Positions 30,301 to 38,052 of a stretch of 64,000 bases of DNA are shown here, one piece after another. The position numbers were made by a program, and so were the translations under genes. Origin of the DNA: Mucilaginibacter flavus (GTDB lineage: Bacteria > Bacteroidota > Bacteroidia > Sphingobacteriales > Sphingobacteriaceae); NCBI RefSeq assembly GCF_030409315.1, contig NZ_JAUFPS010000041.1:428766-492765 (forward strand), in the 5' to 3' direction. Within the stretch, counting starts at the first letter, position 1. Every line of letters begins with the position of its first letter. The notes beneath the pieces are model-generated. The model had not been told where the DNA came from, did no database searches, and worked only from the letters and a program-made list of their open reading frames with translations.

Positions 30301-33300
30301 GTCGCCAACTTTTGCCAAACCACTATTGGTATTATTTGAAGCATAAATAAGGCTTGTTGCTATGGGCGGGGTCTTGTCTATGGCATACAGTTCGCCAGCA
30401 AAAGGCAAAGCAGTGCTGATCCCCGGCGTTGTACCGGTACTGTTGGCAAGGTTTAACACAATGGTACCATCCCCGGTACCTGTATTTACAGTTACCGTGT
30501 ATACCGCTCCGGAACCCGTTAACGAAGTTATGCTTGCCCCAGCTACGCCTGTTGTAGTAAGTGAAAAATTACTGGTTGTTAGTCCTGTAATATTGGCTCC
30601 GAATGTTACCGTATAAGTAATCGAGTTGCTATTGACAGGGCTTGATGCAGTACGCTTGATAGAGCTGACAGCAATGTTTAACGCGTTAACGGTACTTAAT
30701 GCGGTAGCCACATCTACATTAGTGGCCGTAGGACTGCTCAGAACAATATTTCCCGAGTAATTGCCGACAGGTGTTGTTGCCGCAAGCCTTACATAAACCG
30801 GAGTTGAACTTACTGTACCAGCTGCGCCGATGGTAACGGTGCTGGTAAATGTAGCATTATCTGCGCTTACTTCAAAACCAACAGGGGGGGTAACCAATAT
30901 CCCAGCAGTTAAATCGGTACCCGAAACACTGAATGTTGTTGGTGAAGAGGCGGTTCCAAAAGTAGTGGTTAGGGCCGTTAAGGTACCTGAGTAAAAGATT
31001 TTGGCAGGGTTCAGCGTAACTGTACTTGATACCGTTGCAACATTTACACTGGTGGCTGTAGGGCTGCTCAAAACAATGTTCCCCGAGTAATTGCCTGGAG
31101 CTGTTGCCGCGGCAAGCCTTACGTATACCGGGGTTGAACTTATATTGCCAGCTGCGCCAATGGTAACTGTGCCTGTAAATGTGGCGTTGTTGGCGCTCAC
31201 CTCAAAACCGGCAGGCGGCGTAACCAATATCCCGGCTGTTAAATTGGAGCCCGATACATTAAAAGTTGTTGATGCGGAAGCAGTGCCAAAAGTGGTTGTT
31301 AAAGCTGTTAAAGAACCGGCAGATGTGATATTACTTACCGGCGTATCAACATCAGATGCTGTATTATTTCCGGGAGTTGGATCGGTTACGGCGGCAGGCG
31401 TAGTAACTGTGGCTGTGCTTGTATAGTTACCTATCTGCGTTCCCGGTATTGGTGCAGTTATATTATAAGTTGCAGTGCCACCAGAAGGGATATCGTCTGT
31501 TACGTTGATACTTACAGTACCACTGGCTATACCCGTAGCACCGCCTGTAAAAGTAGCCGCCCAGGTACTTCCTGCCGGAAGCGGGTTTGTTACTATCGCG
31601 CCGGTTACATCGCTTGGCCCATTGTTGGTTACAACTACAGTATAGTTATGTGTTGTACCTGATATATAGGTTGGTACACCATCGGTATTTGTAATGCTCA
31701 AATCAGCTATGCTATTTTGGGTATCAACGTCATTTGCCTGGTCATTTGCCGGGTTTACATCTGTTACGCCAGCAGGTGCTGTTAAGGTAGTTGTATTTAT
31801 AAATTGCCCTGTTTGGCTGCTGGGTATAGGTACCGTGGCCGTATAAGTAACTGCACCATTAAAAGGGATGTTCACCAACTCATTAATACTGCTGCTACCG
31901 CTGGCGGTGCCGGTGGCTCCACCGGTAAATGCCGCGGCCCAGGTACTTCCAGCCGGCAAAATACTGGCAACTGTTTCGCCTGTCACGTTATTGGGGCCAT
32001 AATTGGTTACCTTTATAACATAAGTATGTGTTGTGCCTGGTGTATAGGTTGTTGTATTGTCGGTACTGGTAACATTTACATCTACCAATGTTAATGTATT
32101 AAAATTAACAGGATTATTTGTGCCCGCCGTGGTCAAATAGCTGGCTCCACTTCCTGCGCCGCTATACTCTACCGTCATTACACGGTAGGTGTTGCCTGCA
32201 CTTAGATTAGTAATTGCAACTGATGTACCTGTACCGTTATAAACACAATACCATCCAGATGAACCAATTTGATTACCCGAGCCGAAAGCGGCGTTGGCTA
32301 CGTACGTTGTACCATCAACCAGCGCCGGGCTACCTGTGGATGAATTAGATACAAAGACTGCACGCGAAGCCCCGTTTCCATTTGTCCAACCGGCAGTGGC
32401 ACCAAAGCCACTGATGTTTGAAAAAGTAAGGTTTGAGGCTTGTACTGTAGGCGGGCCTGTTAAATGAATTACAGCACCACCGTTTACACCATCATCGCCA
32501 TCGGCTACAAAAATATTGCCTGCGTTAAATATAGCTATCCCCCAGGGATAATAAATACCGTTTGAATGCAGAGGACTGTAAACAGCGGCGCCCGTTCCCG
32601 CGCCATTGGTGTATTTGACCAACTGATAGCCCGCGCCGCTGTTTTCACTGCTGTAAAGATTGCCCGACGCGTCGACTGCCAACGCGGTGGCATATTTGCC
32701 TGTAGAAACCGTTGAAACAGCGTACGCCGATGCCGCGGTTAGCTTATATACATGCCCGCCGTCTGTTATCGAGGGGTCATTGCTGAATGCATCGGCCACA
32801 TAAATATCACCATTAGCGGCAATTGCCAAACCCGTTGGGTAAGCATAACCTGCCGCCGATTTTAAATTATCATATAACCTGGTGCCCGCCGACCCTGCCG
32901 AACTACCTGCCGCGTATTTTACAACGGCATAAGTACCATTTCCGGCATCGTATTCTGCCGTATATAAATTATTACTTGCATCAATAGCAAGCGCGGAATA
33001 GTAATTACCTGTTTGAAAAGTTGAGGATGTGTATACGCCGCCGCTAAAAGTAAGTTTGATAATAGCGCCCGCGTTTGAGGTAAAATCTGTAGATACGTAT
33101 ACATCACCCGTACTGGTTACTGCCAGTCCCCAGGGATAATCGCCCAATTCATGCGTAAGACCGTTGTAGATGCTAACCGGCGCACCAGTGCCGTTGATAT
33201 ATTTTACAACCTCGTACGTTGCTCCGCCGGTACCCGCCTGTACACGGGTAACATATAAGTTATTATTAGCGTCTTTGGCTAAAGCGGTATATAGTCCGCC

Positions 33301-33408
33301 GCTTTCAAGATTGGTACCGGTTAGACTTGCAAATGCCGGGAATGCCGCTCCCAAAAAAAGGAAAATTACAACAGCGATGTAAAGGCCTTTTTTTAATGTT
33401 TTTTTCAT
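24331..33408 (-). CDS. Giant multidomain T9SS adhesin (NHL-like propeller, DUF11, MBG/YDG repeats, CHU_C)
   Basis: 3025-residue secreted protein with a signal peptide (about 1-28, FPAFA). In order: about four NHL/propeller-like repeats (~35-330, pattern LAVDASGNLY), two DUF11 modules (~435-690), paired ~90-residue units starting SAGSLTALTTTFGTA, bacterial Ig/cadherin-like modules with DKTPP linkers, Fn3-like units, a cadherin-like sandwich (LSSLSINQGTLSP), and five ~161-residue repeats each combining an Ig-like half (ITFAALPSKTYG) with an MBG/YDG half (VTADSKxKxFG). Further MBG units and the C-terminal gliding-motility domain (AVSPNGDGINDYL...GFFVLKY) close it. It is followed by PorP/SprF and preceded 15 bp upstream by the substrate-binding-fold gene, suggesting one transcript starting at the collar gene. 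Probably a cell-surface adhesin; ligand unknown. Confidence 0.9.
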   Translation of the reverse strand: MKKTLKKGLYIAVVIFLFLGAAFPAFASLTGTNLESGGLYTALAKDANNNLYVTRVQAGTGGATYEVVKYINGTGAPVSIYNGLTHELGDYPWGLAVTSTGDVYVSTDFTSNAGAIIKLTFSGGVYTSSTFQTGNYYSALAIDASNNLYTAEYDAGNGTYAVVKYAAGSSAGSAGTRLYDNLKSAAGYAYPTGLAIAANGDIYVADAFSNDPSITDGGHVYKLTAASAYAVSTVSTGKYATALAVDASGNLYSSENSGAGYQLVKYTNGAGTGAAVYSPLHSNGIYYPWGIAIFNAGNIFVADGDDGVNGGAVIHLTGPPTVQASNLTFSNISGFGATAGWTNGNGASRAVFVSNSSTGSPALVDGTTYVANAAFGSGNQIGSSGWYCVYNGTGTSVAITNLSAGNTYRVMTVEYSGAGSGASYLTTAGTNNPVNFNTLTLVDVNVTSTDNTTTYTPGTTHTYVIKVTNYGPNNVTGETVASILPAGSTWAAAFTGGATGTASGSSSINELVNIPFNGAVTYTATVPIPSSQTGQFINTTTLTAPAGVTDVNPANDQANDVDTQNSIADLSITNTDGVPTYISGTTHNYTVVVTNNGPSDVTGAIVTNPLPAGSTWAATFTGGATGIASGTVSINVTDDIPSGGTATYNITAPIPGTQIGNYTSTATVTTPAAVTDPTPGNNTASDVDTPVSNITSAGSLTALTTTFGTASASTTFNVSGSNLTAGILVTPPAGFEVSANNATFTGTVTIGAAGNISSTPVYVRLAAATAPGNYSGNIVLSSPTATSVNVATVSSTVTLNPAKIFYSGTLTALTTTFGTASSPTTFSVSGTDLTAGILVTPPVGFEVSADNATFTSTVTIGAAGTVSSTPVYVRLAATTPVGNYSGNIVLSSPTATNVDVATALSTVNALNIAVSSIKRTASSPVNSNSITYTVTFGANITGLTTSNFSLTTTGVAGASITSLTGSGAVYTVTVNTGTGDGTIVLNLANSTGTTPGISTALPFAGELYAIDKTPPIATSLIYASNNTNSGLAKVGDVVTLLFGSNEAIQTPTVTIAGHAITAASLGGNNYSASYTMTAGDTEGRIPFALSFSDLAGNPAINGLSYNDVAAGDLITFDKTPPTVSTLTFTSNNSNNAEAKVGDIVTLNFTTSEAIQTPAVVIAGHTIAATNPSSDHINWSAAYTMTAGDTEGTIPFSLLFADLAGNNSASYTQSTTNKIVVFDKTSPAVTAINLHTPATSPTNATTLVYRVNFSEPVSGGNTGAFSLTSTGTATGTIFQTATAGSNGLDVTVNNVSGVGTLRLDFKAAPTGISDQAGNLTTTGFTNGQVYTIIQVPTATTSSSTFVSTTSETVTGSANDNGSATTVSFTYGTTADLSGTTTTIQATTGGTISAGGGQTGASLTLTNLIPSTTYYYQLTATNNAGTGKGLILSFNSTAPASAPAVTTLGPPTAITFAGATIAGFVNSNGAATSVVFNYGLSATLSGATTATATTNGSLAAGASGNASLSLTGLVPLTTYYYQVKASNSLGTTPGSILSFTTLASSNSNLSSLSINQGTLSPVFSPGQTSYAATVSNAISTLSVTPVTGDSHATVSINGSAASSGLATNVNLAVGANTITTVVTAQDGSTTSTYTVIVTRNKAPQTITFAALPSKTYGNADFAPGATSTNSTIPVTYNSDNTAVATIVGGNIHIIGAGTANITASQAGNANFNAATDVPQQLIVSKAPVTVTADSKNKAFGDPDPALTYQVTSGALVGTDVFTGTLSRTTGENVGSYPILQNSLALNANYALTYVGANLTIGQVSQTITFAALPSKTYGDVDFAPGATSNNNTIPITYSSDNTAVATIIGGMIHIVGAGTANITALQAGNASFIAAADVSRQLNVGKVAITVIADAKSKVFNTPDPALTYQITNGALVGTDVFTGGLSRTAGESVGAYPILQNTLALNNNYTLTYIGANLSIGQSTQAITFAALPLKTYGDADFTPGATSNNNTIPITYSSDNTAVATIVSGQIHIVGAGTANITASQAGNASYAATVNVVRQLTVGKVAITVTAGSKNKVFGAADPALTYSVTSGALIGADAFTGTLNRAVGENVGVYPISQNTLALSGNYALTYVGANLTIGQSTQAITFAALPSKTYGDADFAPGATSTNNTIPVTYSSNNTAVATIVNGNIHIVGAGTANITASQAGNTNYAAATDVTTLLTVGKVAITVTADSKSKAFGAADPAFTYSITSGALISGDAFTGTLNRSPGENVGIYPILQNTLALSGNYTLTYAGANLTIGQVSQSITFAALPSKTYGDVDFASGAVSTNNTIPVTYSSDNTAVASIVNGKIHIIGAGTVNITASQAGNATFIAAADVTQQLTVGKAVIAVTANAQSKTYGDADPALTYNITAGALVGADAFTGSLNRAAGETVGAYAINRGTLALNTNYALTYTGANLTVTTKAITVTANAQSKGYGDADPSLTYNVTNGALVGTDSFTGALSRNAGESVGNYPIAKGTLALNSNYLLTYIGANLTITAKAVTITADARTKIYGAADPALTYSITNGSLANGDTFTGALTRVAGESVGTYAINKGTLALNSNYTLTYAGASFTISKASLSITADNLSKTYGQPNPVFTLSYSGFVNGDTKASLNTPATATSTATTSSAAGSYAITPTGAIDANYIITYTNGKLTVNPATLTVTAGNATRIYKTANPVFTVTYSGFVNGDTQASLTTPATATTLATTTSVVGTYPITPAGAVSGNYGLNYINGALTITAATRALTFNPLTAKTYGTADFDPGAIASSGETIIYSSSNTAVATIVNGKIHITGAGIATISATLPVNTNYSNTPLVSRAFVVNKAHQTIDFAALPDQTKGSTFDLSGVTSSSGLPVTFTSADEGVASISGATLNALHIGTTTITATQGGNNNYFAATSVVQTVTVNDAAGDEILVHQAVSPNGDGINDYLFIEGIKNYPENEVLLFNRNGVLVYQTFNYNNSSNLFDGHSSVTGVLQQAGTYFYKVEFVVNGEKKHKTGFFVLKYQ
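26070..28484 (-). repeat. Five ~482-bp imperfect tandem coding repeats in the adhesin
   Basis: The codons for the motif (Q)xITFAALPxKTYG recur with their upstream ends near 28484, 28002, 27519, 27035 and 26554, a steady period of 481-484 bp (about 161 residues). Each unit is one Ig-like plus one MBG/YDG module. The close similarity between units implies expansion by recombination and makes copy number prone to change or mis-assembly. Confidence 0.85.
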
Positions 33409-33423
33409 GAGCTTAATGTTATG

Positions 33424-34587
33424 TTAGATGCACAAATAAGGATTTTGCCAGCCACTTACACTTTCGTCATGAATTTCTTTAAAATCAGGCGAATCAAATT
33501 TTAACCCATTTCCCTGGCTTATTACCGTTTTATAAATATTTTTTAAAGATGTTGTAACCTTAATTATATCAATTACCGGTAGCGAGAAACCAGATAATGG
33601 ATAAAAATTGCGTTCGCCTCTTGGCCCAACTATTGACTCCCGGCGCAGTAAGGATTTAACACTATCCCAATCCCGTATATCGAGTTGTGGTTTAACCGCA
33701 TTTAATGCCAGGCCGGCTTCGTATCCAAGCAAGCTATAAATACTGGCCATTTGACCGCCGGTGGTTTCAAATTTGTTTACAAATTCCTTATTGCGCGCGT
33801 TTTCAAAATCGCGGCTCCACGACGTTGCAGCGTATATTTCCAGATCAAGATTGGCTACATCTTCCAGTATATCATCATATACCATGTTTTCGATCACAAT
33901 AAGCGGGATATGCTTAAAAAAAGCAGAGGCTTTCCACTGGTTTAAAAAATCATTTCCCATCTTGCCGGCAAAAATTGCATGCACATACGCAGGAGTATTC
34001 CTTTTTATCTCGGCGAAAAAAGATTCAAGATTTAATTGTTTAATATCCGCTGGGTCTCTCGGAATAACGTGGAGGCCCATTCTTGTAGAACCCGCGGCGT
34101 TGGCTCCTTTATGAAACGCGCTGCTTAAATGGTATCCCGCTTCATATACCGGCATTACCATCATCCCGGTATCCCCAAATTCTTTATGCGCCCAATGCCC
34201 CAATGCAAACTGTGATTGCCAAATTTGTTGCGATGAATAAAATATATTAGGGCTTAAATGATTAAAATAAGGGATATACTCACCCATGTCAAAAAAAAAG
34301 GCGAGCTTATTGAAGTTTTCCAGTACCGGTATCAGATCGGGGATAGCTTTATAGCTCACGAGGCCTGATATGATATCTACCTGATCAAAAAACACCATCT
34401 TATTAACGGCCTCAATAGAACTTTTAGGATCGCCCATTTTGGTGTATGCAGGCACAAACTGAACATCATTTTGCCTCAGCGGATCTTTGAATAATCCCAT
34501 TAAAATGCCTGCCATTAAATGTTGACCATAAAATGGATAAACACCCGAATAGGGCGTTAAAAAGCCAATCTTTAACGGCCGTACCAT
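33424..34587 (-). CDS. Periplasmic-binding-protein-fold (Leu/Ile/Val type) protein without signal peptide
   Basis: 387-residue protein with the type 1 periplasmic-binding fold of branched-chain amino-acid receptors: start KIGFLTPYSGVYPFYGQHLMAG, then the alternating Rossmann pattern with VDIISGLVSYKAIPDLIPV and a hinge region near YEAGLALNA. Unlike transport receptors it has no signal peptide or lipobox, and only 31 bp separates it from the collar gene, so none is hidden upstream. No permease or ATPase genes accompany it. It therefore probably acts inside the cell, perhaps as a ligand sensor or as a partner of the collar protein or adhesin. It sits between the collar gene and the giant adhesin, all on the same strand. 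Confidence 0.8.
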   Translation of the reverse strand: MVRPLKIGFLTPYSGVYPFYGQHLMAGILMGLFKDPLRQNDVQFVPAYTKMGDPKSSIEAVNKMVFFDQVDIISGLVSYKAIPDLIPVLENFNKLAFFFDMGEYIPYFNHLSPNIFYSSQQIWQSQFALGHWAHKEFGDTGMMVMPVYEAGYHLSSAFHKGANAAGSTRMGLHVIPRDPADIKQLNLESFFAEIKRNTPAYVHAIFAGKMGNDFLNQWKASAFFKHIPLIVIENMVYDDILEDVANLDLEIYAATSWSRDFENARNKEFVNKFETTGGQMASIYSLLGYEAGLALNAVKPQLDIRDWDSVKSLLRRESIVGPRGERNFYPLSGFSLPVIDIIKVTTSLKNIYKTVISQGNGLKFDSPDFKEIHDESVSGWQNPYLCI

Positions 34588-34618
34588 AAAAAATAATTAA
34601 ATAAGTATGTAGCTAACT

Positions 34619-35164
34619 TTAATTTCTGCTCGGGAAAATGCCCTGCAGGGTTATAATATAAAATAGTGCTAAATAGGGGGGGAGTATTGAAAATGGTTGA
34701 TTGCCGCCACCACCGGATATGCTAAGCGGCCCCAATGCTGTATTTGGAGCATTGGTAGTATAAATTTTTTCGGTGCTGGCGTTTGGTCCCGAACCCGTTG
34801 TTGGTCCTTTGGCCAGGTAGGTGGTATTGCTGGGTGTACCTGTTGTACCTGCAGCGTTATTTACATTTAATGTGTGGGTGTGTGCCGGTAAATTGTTGCT
34901 TAGTAGTGTCATGGTTTCTGAGCCACCAATCTGGCCTTCAACATAGGGCGATAACCCTGGCCCCTGGCCCTGGCCAATGGCCGTACGGCCGCGAAGATCG
35001 GGTAACGCGAAGGTGCTGATACCATTGCCTCCATATGTAGTACCCAAAAGAGAAAACACAGCGGTATTTTGTGCAATTGACAGTAACTGTCCTTCGCAAG
35101 ATGCAAATCCACGAGGTGCGAAATTACCCGCGAATAAAAAGATCATGGCCAAATCTGCTTCCAT
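34619..35164 (-). CDS. Phage tail collar-domain protein (microcystin-dependent/Mdp-like)
   Basis: 181-residue protein of the tail-collar family found in non-phage bacterial loci (MdpB-like). Visible are the signature start (IFLFAGNFAPRGFASCEGQ), the central TFALPDLRGRTAIGQGQGPG block, the LPAHTHT motif and the C-terminal PPYLALFYIITLQGIFP. No signal peptide is seen. It is the first gene of the minus-strand series leading to the binding-fold protein, the adhesin and PorP/SprF, and is divergent from the phosphatase-hydroxylase-sulfotransferase genes. No other phage genes are present, so a host-encoded fibre-like or surface protein is more likely than a prophage remnant. Its biochemical role is unknown. 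Confidence 0.88.
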   Translation of the reverse strand: MEADLAMIFLFAGNFAPRGFASCEGQLLSIAQNTAVFSLLGTTYGGNGISTFALPDLRGRTAIGQGQGPGLSPYVEGQIGGSETMTLLSNNLPAHTHTLNVNNAAGTTGTPSNTTYLAKGPTTGSGPNASTEKIYTTNAPNTALGPLSISGGGGNQPFSILPPYLALFYIITLQGIFPSRN

Positions 35165-35356
35165 AGTGCAAGAATTTTAGGTTTAGAGAAATAATTTTAG
35201 GTTTAAGCAATATTAAGAATTATTTTGGATATTAAAATTAAAAAAACATTAATTTTAATGTAAATTGTTCACATAATCAGTTAGTTAGCCATTTGTAAAT
35301 AACAAATTAAATATTTTTCCATAAACGTAATTTATACAACGTAAAGCGTAAATTTT
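35165..35356. promoter_or_regulatory. AT-rich divergent control region of the collar/phosphatase cluster
   Basis: 192-bp spacer between divergent starts. It holds a 13-bp direct repeat AATTTTAGGTTTA at 35173-35185 and 35193-35205 (20-bp period, close to the collar gene start) and an AT-only inverted repeat ATTAAAATTA / TAATTTTAAT at 35231-35240 and 35250-35259. Both could bind a regulator shared by the two transcripts. No exact TAnnTTTG box was found. Confidence 0.4.
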
Positions 35357-36301
35357 ATGAATAATCAGCGAAGACTATTTCTTAATCAGATGTCATTAAT
35401 GGTAGGAATCACCGCGTTAAACAAACCTTTTGCATCACTTGCATCTGTTAGTAAACGCATTTGTACCCTACATTTAAGCCAAAAGATTGTAACTATTTTT
35501 CATACCAATGATTTACATGGAAAGATGGACGCCGTTTACCAAAATGTGGGCGGCATTAACCATATAAAAAAGTTGCTTTTAAAACAGGAAACTAACGGAC
35601 TTGTATTGGACGCCGGCGGCTTTTTGGATAATACCCAAGGTTTACCCGAACAACAAAAAGTGATATACGCTATGAACAATATCGGGTATCATGCTGCAAC
35701 AATTGGCAATCATGAGCTGGCGAATGGCCAGGATCATTTAGCCGCACTTATCCCCCTTATGGATTTTACACTTGTAAATTGCAATTATACATTTGATAAC
35801 CAATTGAATAACTTGGTAAAACCATACCACATTATATATACGGGTAAATTTAAGATAGGTATTACGGGCGTTGGGCACCCGGTTCAAGGTGTTTTATATA
35901 ACGATGCTATCCAAAGTGCCAACCAGATAGCTGCTTTGCTTAAGGAAACAGAAAAATGCGATTTGGTGATTTGTTTATCGCACCTGGGCTACAAACAAGC
36001 GGGTGATAAAGCCGATAATAAAAAACTTGCGCAACAGTCTGAACATATTGATATGATTATTGGCGGCCATAACCAGAAACTGAATGGCGAACCTATCATT
36101 TTACTCAATAAACGGAAATATGAAGTTGTTTTGGCCCATGCCGCGTGGGACGGATTAATGTTGGGCAAAACTGAGTTTACATTTGAGTACGGAAAACAAA
36201 AACACGGTTTAAAAGCTAAATACCTTATACCCGGTAATTTAACAGGGCAAACATTCGCGGCCGCTTACCAATCATTACGATCAACACAAAAAGAGGCCTG
36301 A
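35357..36301 (+). CDS. 5'-nucleotidase-like metallophosphatase, Tat-type signal, altered metal site
   Basis: 314-residue calcineurin-like phosphoesterase resembling the catalytic domain of UshA/5'-nucleotidases. The N-terminus NNQRRLFLNQ followed by a hydrophobic stretch looks like a twin-arginine signal, implying folded export. Metal motifs seen: Asp52-x-His54 (HTNDLHG), GNHE (Asn118, His119), His209 (CLSHLG) and GGHNQ (His238, Gln240, as in UshA). The normally invariant GD Asp that bridges both metals is Gly88 here (LDAGGFLDN). The C-terminal nucleotide-binding domain of true 5'-nucleotidases is absent. It may have changed chemistry or be a binding protein. First gene of a plus-strand trio with the hydroxylase and sulfotransferase. 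Confidence 0.85.
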   Translation: MNNQRRLFLNQMSLMVGITALNKPFASLASVSKRICTLHLSQKIVTIFHTNDLHGKMDAVYQNVGGINHIKKLLLKQETNGLVLDAGGFLDNTQGLPEQQKVIYAMNNIGYHAATIGNHELANGQDHLAALIPLMDFTLVNCNYTFDNQLNNLVKPYHIIYTGKFKIGITGVGHPVQGVLYNDAIQSANQIAALLKETEKCDLVICLSHLGYKQAGDKADNKKLAQQSEHIDMIIGGHNQKLNGEPIILLNKRKYEVVLAHAAWDGLMLGKTEFTFEYGKQKHGLKAKYLIPGNLTGQTFAAAYQSLRSTQKEA

Positions 36302-36354
36302 GAATGAGGTGTGTACTCCTGATCATTTTTTTGCCGCATAAATAACATTGCACT

Positions 36355-37062
36355 ATGATTCGTTACGCCAGGTTGCCTTTGCCATTTGATGTACAGGCCA
36401 TGCAAGCCCAACTATCGTTATTAAATGACGACTGGCAGGAGCATTTCAATACCTTTTATTATGAAGGATCATGGACTGTATTGGCTTTGCGCTCGCCAGG
36501 AGGAGTTTCTGAAAATATTACGCCCGATTTAATGGTTAATGCTAATTACCTGGATACTTCGTGGATGTTACATTTTCCTTCTGTTAATCAATTAATCGCA
36601 GGTTTGGAGTGTCCTGTGATGTCTGTCCGTTTTTTAAAACTACAAGCAGGGGCTATTATAAAACAGCATAGAGATAATGAGCTGGCTTTTGAAAAAGGGG
36701 AAGCACGACTACATTTTGCAGTAATTACTAATCCGAAAGTGTTGTTTTATGTTGAAAATGAGCGCGTTGTTTTACAAGAGGGCGAGGCATGGTATATCAA
36801 TGCTAATTTACCGCATAGGGTATCAAACGAAGGGTACTCCGATAGAATACACCTCGTAATTGATTGCAAAGTGAACGATTGGCTTGCGGCTATTATTAGT
36901 CAATCGGAAGCGATATCATACAAGCACGATAGGACCAATAATGATATCGTAAATATCATCAAAGAGTTACGCCTGCAAAATACAGCGGTTGCCGATAAAC
37001 TGGCCATAGAGCTGGAAAGGCAGCTTATCGATTTTGCCTCCAACGGCGATACGAACAATTGA
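36355..37062 (+). CDS. Aspartyl/asparaginyl beta-hydroxylase family protein
   Basis: 235-residue cupin-fold Fe(II)/2-oxoglutarate oxygenase of the Asp_Arg_Hydrox family, which hydroxylates Asp/Asn side chains of proteins or peptides. Putative iron ligands are His105 (KQHRDNE) and His154 (NLPHRV), with Arg164 (SDRIHLVID) in the 2-oxoglutarate carboxylate-binding position, matching the spacing in AspH. The double-stranded beta-helix core spans about 90-175 and a C-terminal helical tail follows. It ends 6 bp before the sulfotransferase gene, so they are almost surely co-expressed. Substrate unknown; the collar protein encoded divergently is a candidate. Confidence 0.87.
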   Translation: MIRYARLPLPFDVQAMQAQLSLLNDDWQEHFNTFYYEGSWTVLALRSPGGVSENITPDLMVNANYLDTSWMLHFPSVNQLIAGLECPVMSVRFLKLQAGAIIKQHRDNELAFEKGEARLHFAVITNPKVLFYVENERVVLQEGEAWYINANLPHRVSNEGYSDRIHLVIDCKVNDWLAAIISQSEAISYKHDRTNNDIVNIIKELRLQNTAVADKLAIELERQLIDFASNGDTNN

Positions 37063-37068
37063 AGCGAT

Positions 37069-38052
37069 ATGGATGATTTTTCATTAAAAAACTGGATACC
37101 GTACAAACTCATATCGAAGGGCGAACAGATGCAGTGTTGCTGGTTAAATACATTTGGACAACCCTTCTCAAAGCCTTTTTTTGACGAAACTATTTTACAA
37201 CTCAAAGGTCTCAGCAGCAGGCATCCGGCTGTAGCTTCGGTAAGTGACCTTAGTATGGTTGAGGAGTGGGCTGAAGGTTTAAATTCAATTGAACCAACCG
37301 CCTTTATTTTCCATATTTCACGTTGCGGCTCAACGCTTATTTCGCAGTTGCTTGCGGCATCAGGTAAGCATATCGTACTTCCCGAAGTACCATTTTTTGA
37401 CCAGCTGCTCCGGCTGCCTCATCAACATGCTAATTTTACATCCAAAGCAGTTTCTGAATTATTAAGAATCGCCGTTAGGTATTATGGCCAAAAAAAGAAT
37501 GAATGTGAACAGCATTTGTTTATTAAAACCGATAGCTGGCACATGTTTTTTTACAAACAACTACGTGAGCTTTATCCCAACACGCCGTTTATATTGATGT
37601 ATCGCAACCCAAATGAAGTTTTTAGTTCATTGAAAAAAATACCGGGGCTACAATCTGTCCCGGGTTTAATTGAACCCGAAGTGATAGGATTTGATGCAAC
37701 TGAACAATTACCACATTCGTTAGATATTTACATTTCAAAAGTGCTTGAAAAGTATTTGCAGCAATATCTTAACATTATAGCAACCGACGATAAGTTTCTA
37801 CTGCTTAACTACAGTGAAGGGCCTATACCTATGATTAAAAAGATTGCCAGTTTTGTTAACATAACGCTTAGTGAACAAGATGTAACCACCATGACGGAAA
37901 GAAGCTATTATCATTCTAAAAAGCCGGAAGTGGTTTTTTCTGAAATAAATGTCGCGACTGTACCATCCTGTCTGGATGAGGCAATGAAACTTTATAACAA
38001 ACTGGAAGCGCAAAGAACCATGATCAACAATCTTTTGCCAATGCATTCATAA
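37069..38052 (+). CDS. PAPS-dependent sulfotransferase family protein
   Basis: 327-residue sulfotransferase-fold protein. The 5'-phosphosulfate loop is FHISRCGSTLISQLL (about 81-95) and a 3'-phosphate-binding region ILMYRNPNEVFSSL lies at about 176-188. A core helical region and C-terminal YYHSKKPE complete the fold. It would transfer sulfate from PAPS to a hydroxyl or amine on a sugar, lipid or protein. It is directly downstream of the hydroxylase, and the pair next to a collar gene suggests sequential hydroxylation and sulfation of one target (inference). No signal peptide, so the reaction would be cytoplasmic. Confidence 0.85.
   Translation: MDDFSLKNWIPYKLISKGEQMQCCWLNTFGQPFSKPFFDETILQLKGLSSRHPAVASVSDLSMVEEWAEGLNSIEPTAFIFHISRCGSTLISQLLAASGKHIVLPEVPFFDQLLRLPHQHANFTSKAVSELLRIAVRYYGQKKNECEQHLFIKTDSWHMFFYKQLRELYPNTPFILMYRNPNEVFSSLKKIPGLQSVPGLIEPEVIGFDATEQLPHSLDIYISKVLEKYLQQYLNIIATDDKFLLLNYSEGPIPMIKKIASFVNITLSEQDVTTMTERSYYHSKKPEVVFSEINVATVPSCLDEAMKLYNKLEAQRTMINNLLPMHS

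Noticed and set aside
29500..31430. Several 70-110-codon open frames on the plus strand opposite the adhesin
   Set aside because: They are antisense shadows of a low-complexity Thr/Ala/Gly/Ser-rich gene and show no start signal or domain.
34619..35164. Prophage remnant indicated by a tail collar domain
   Set aside because: No capsid, portal, terminase, integrase or lysis gene lies nearby, and host-type Mdp-like collar proteins are common in bacterial chromosomes.
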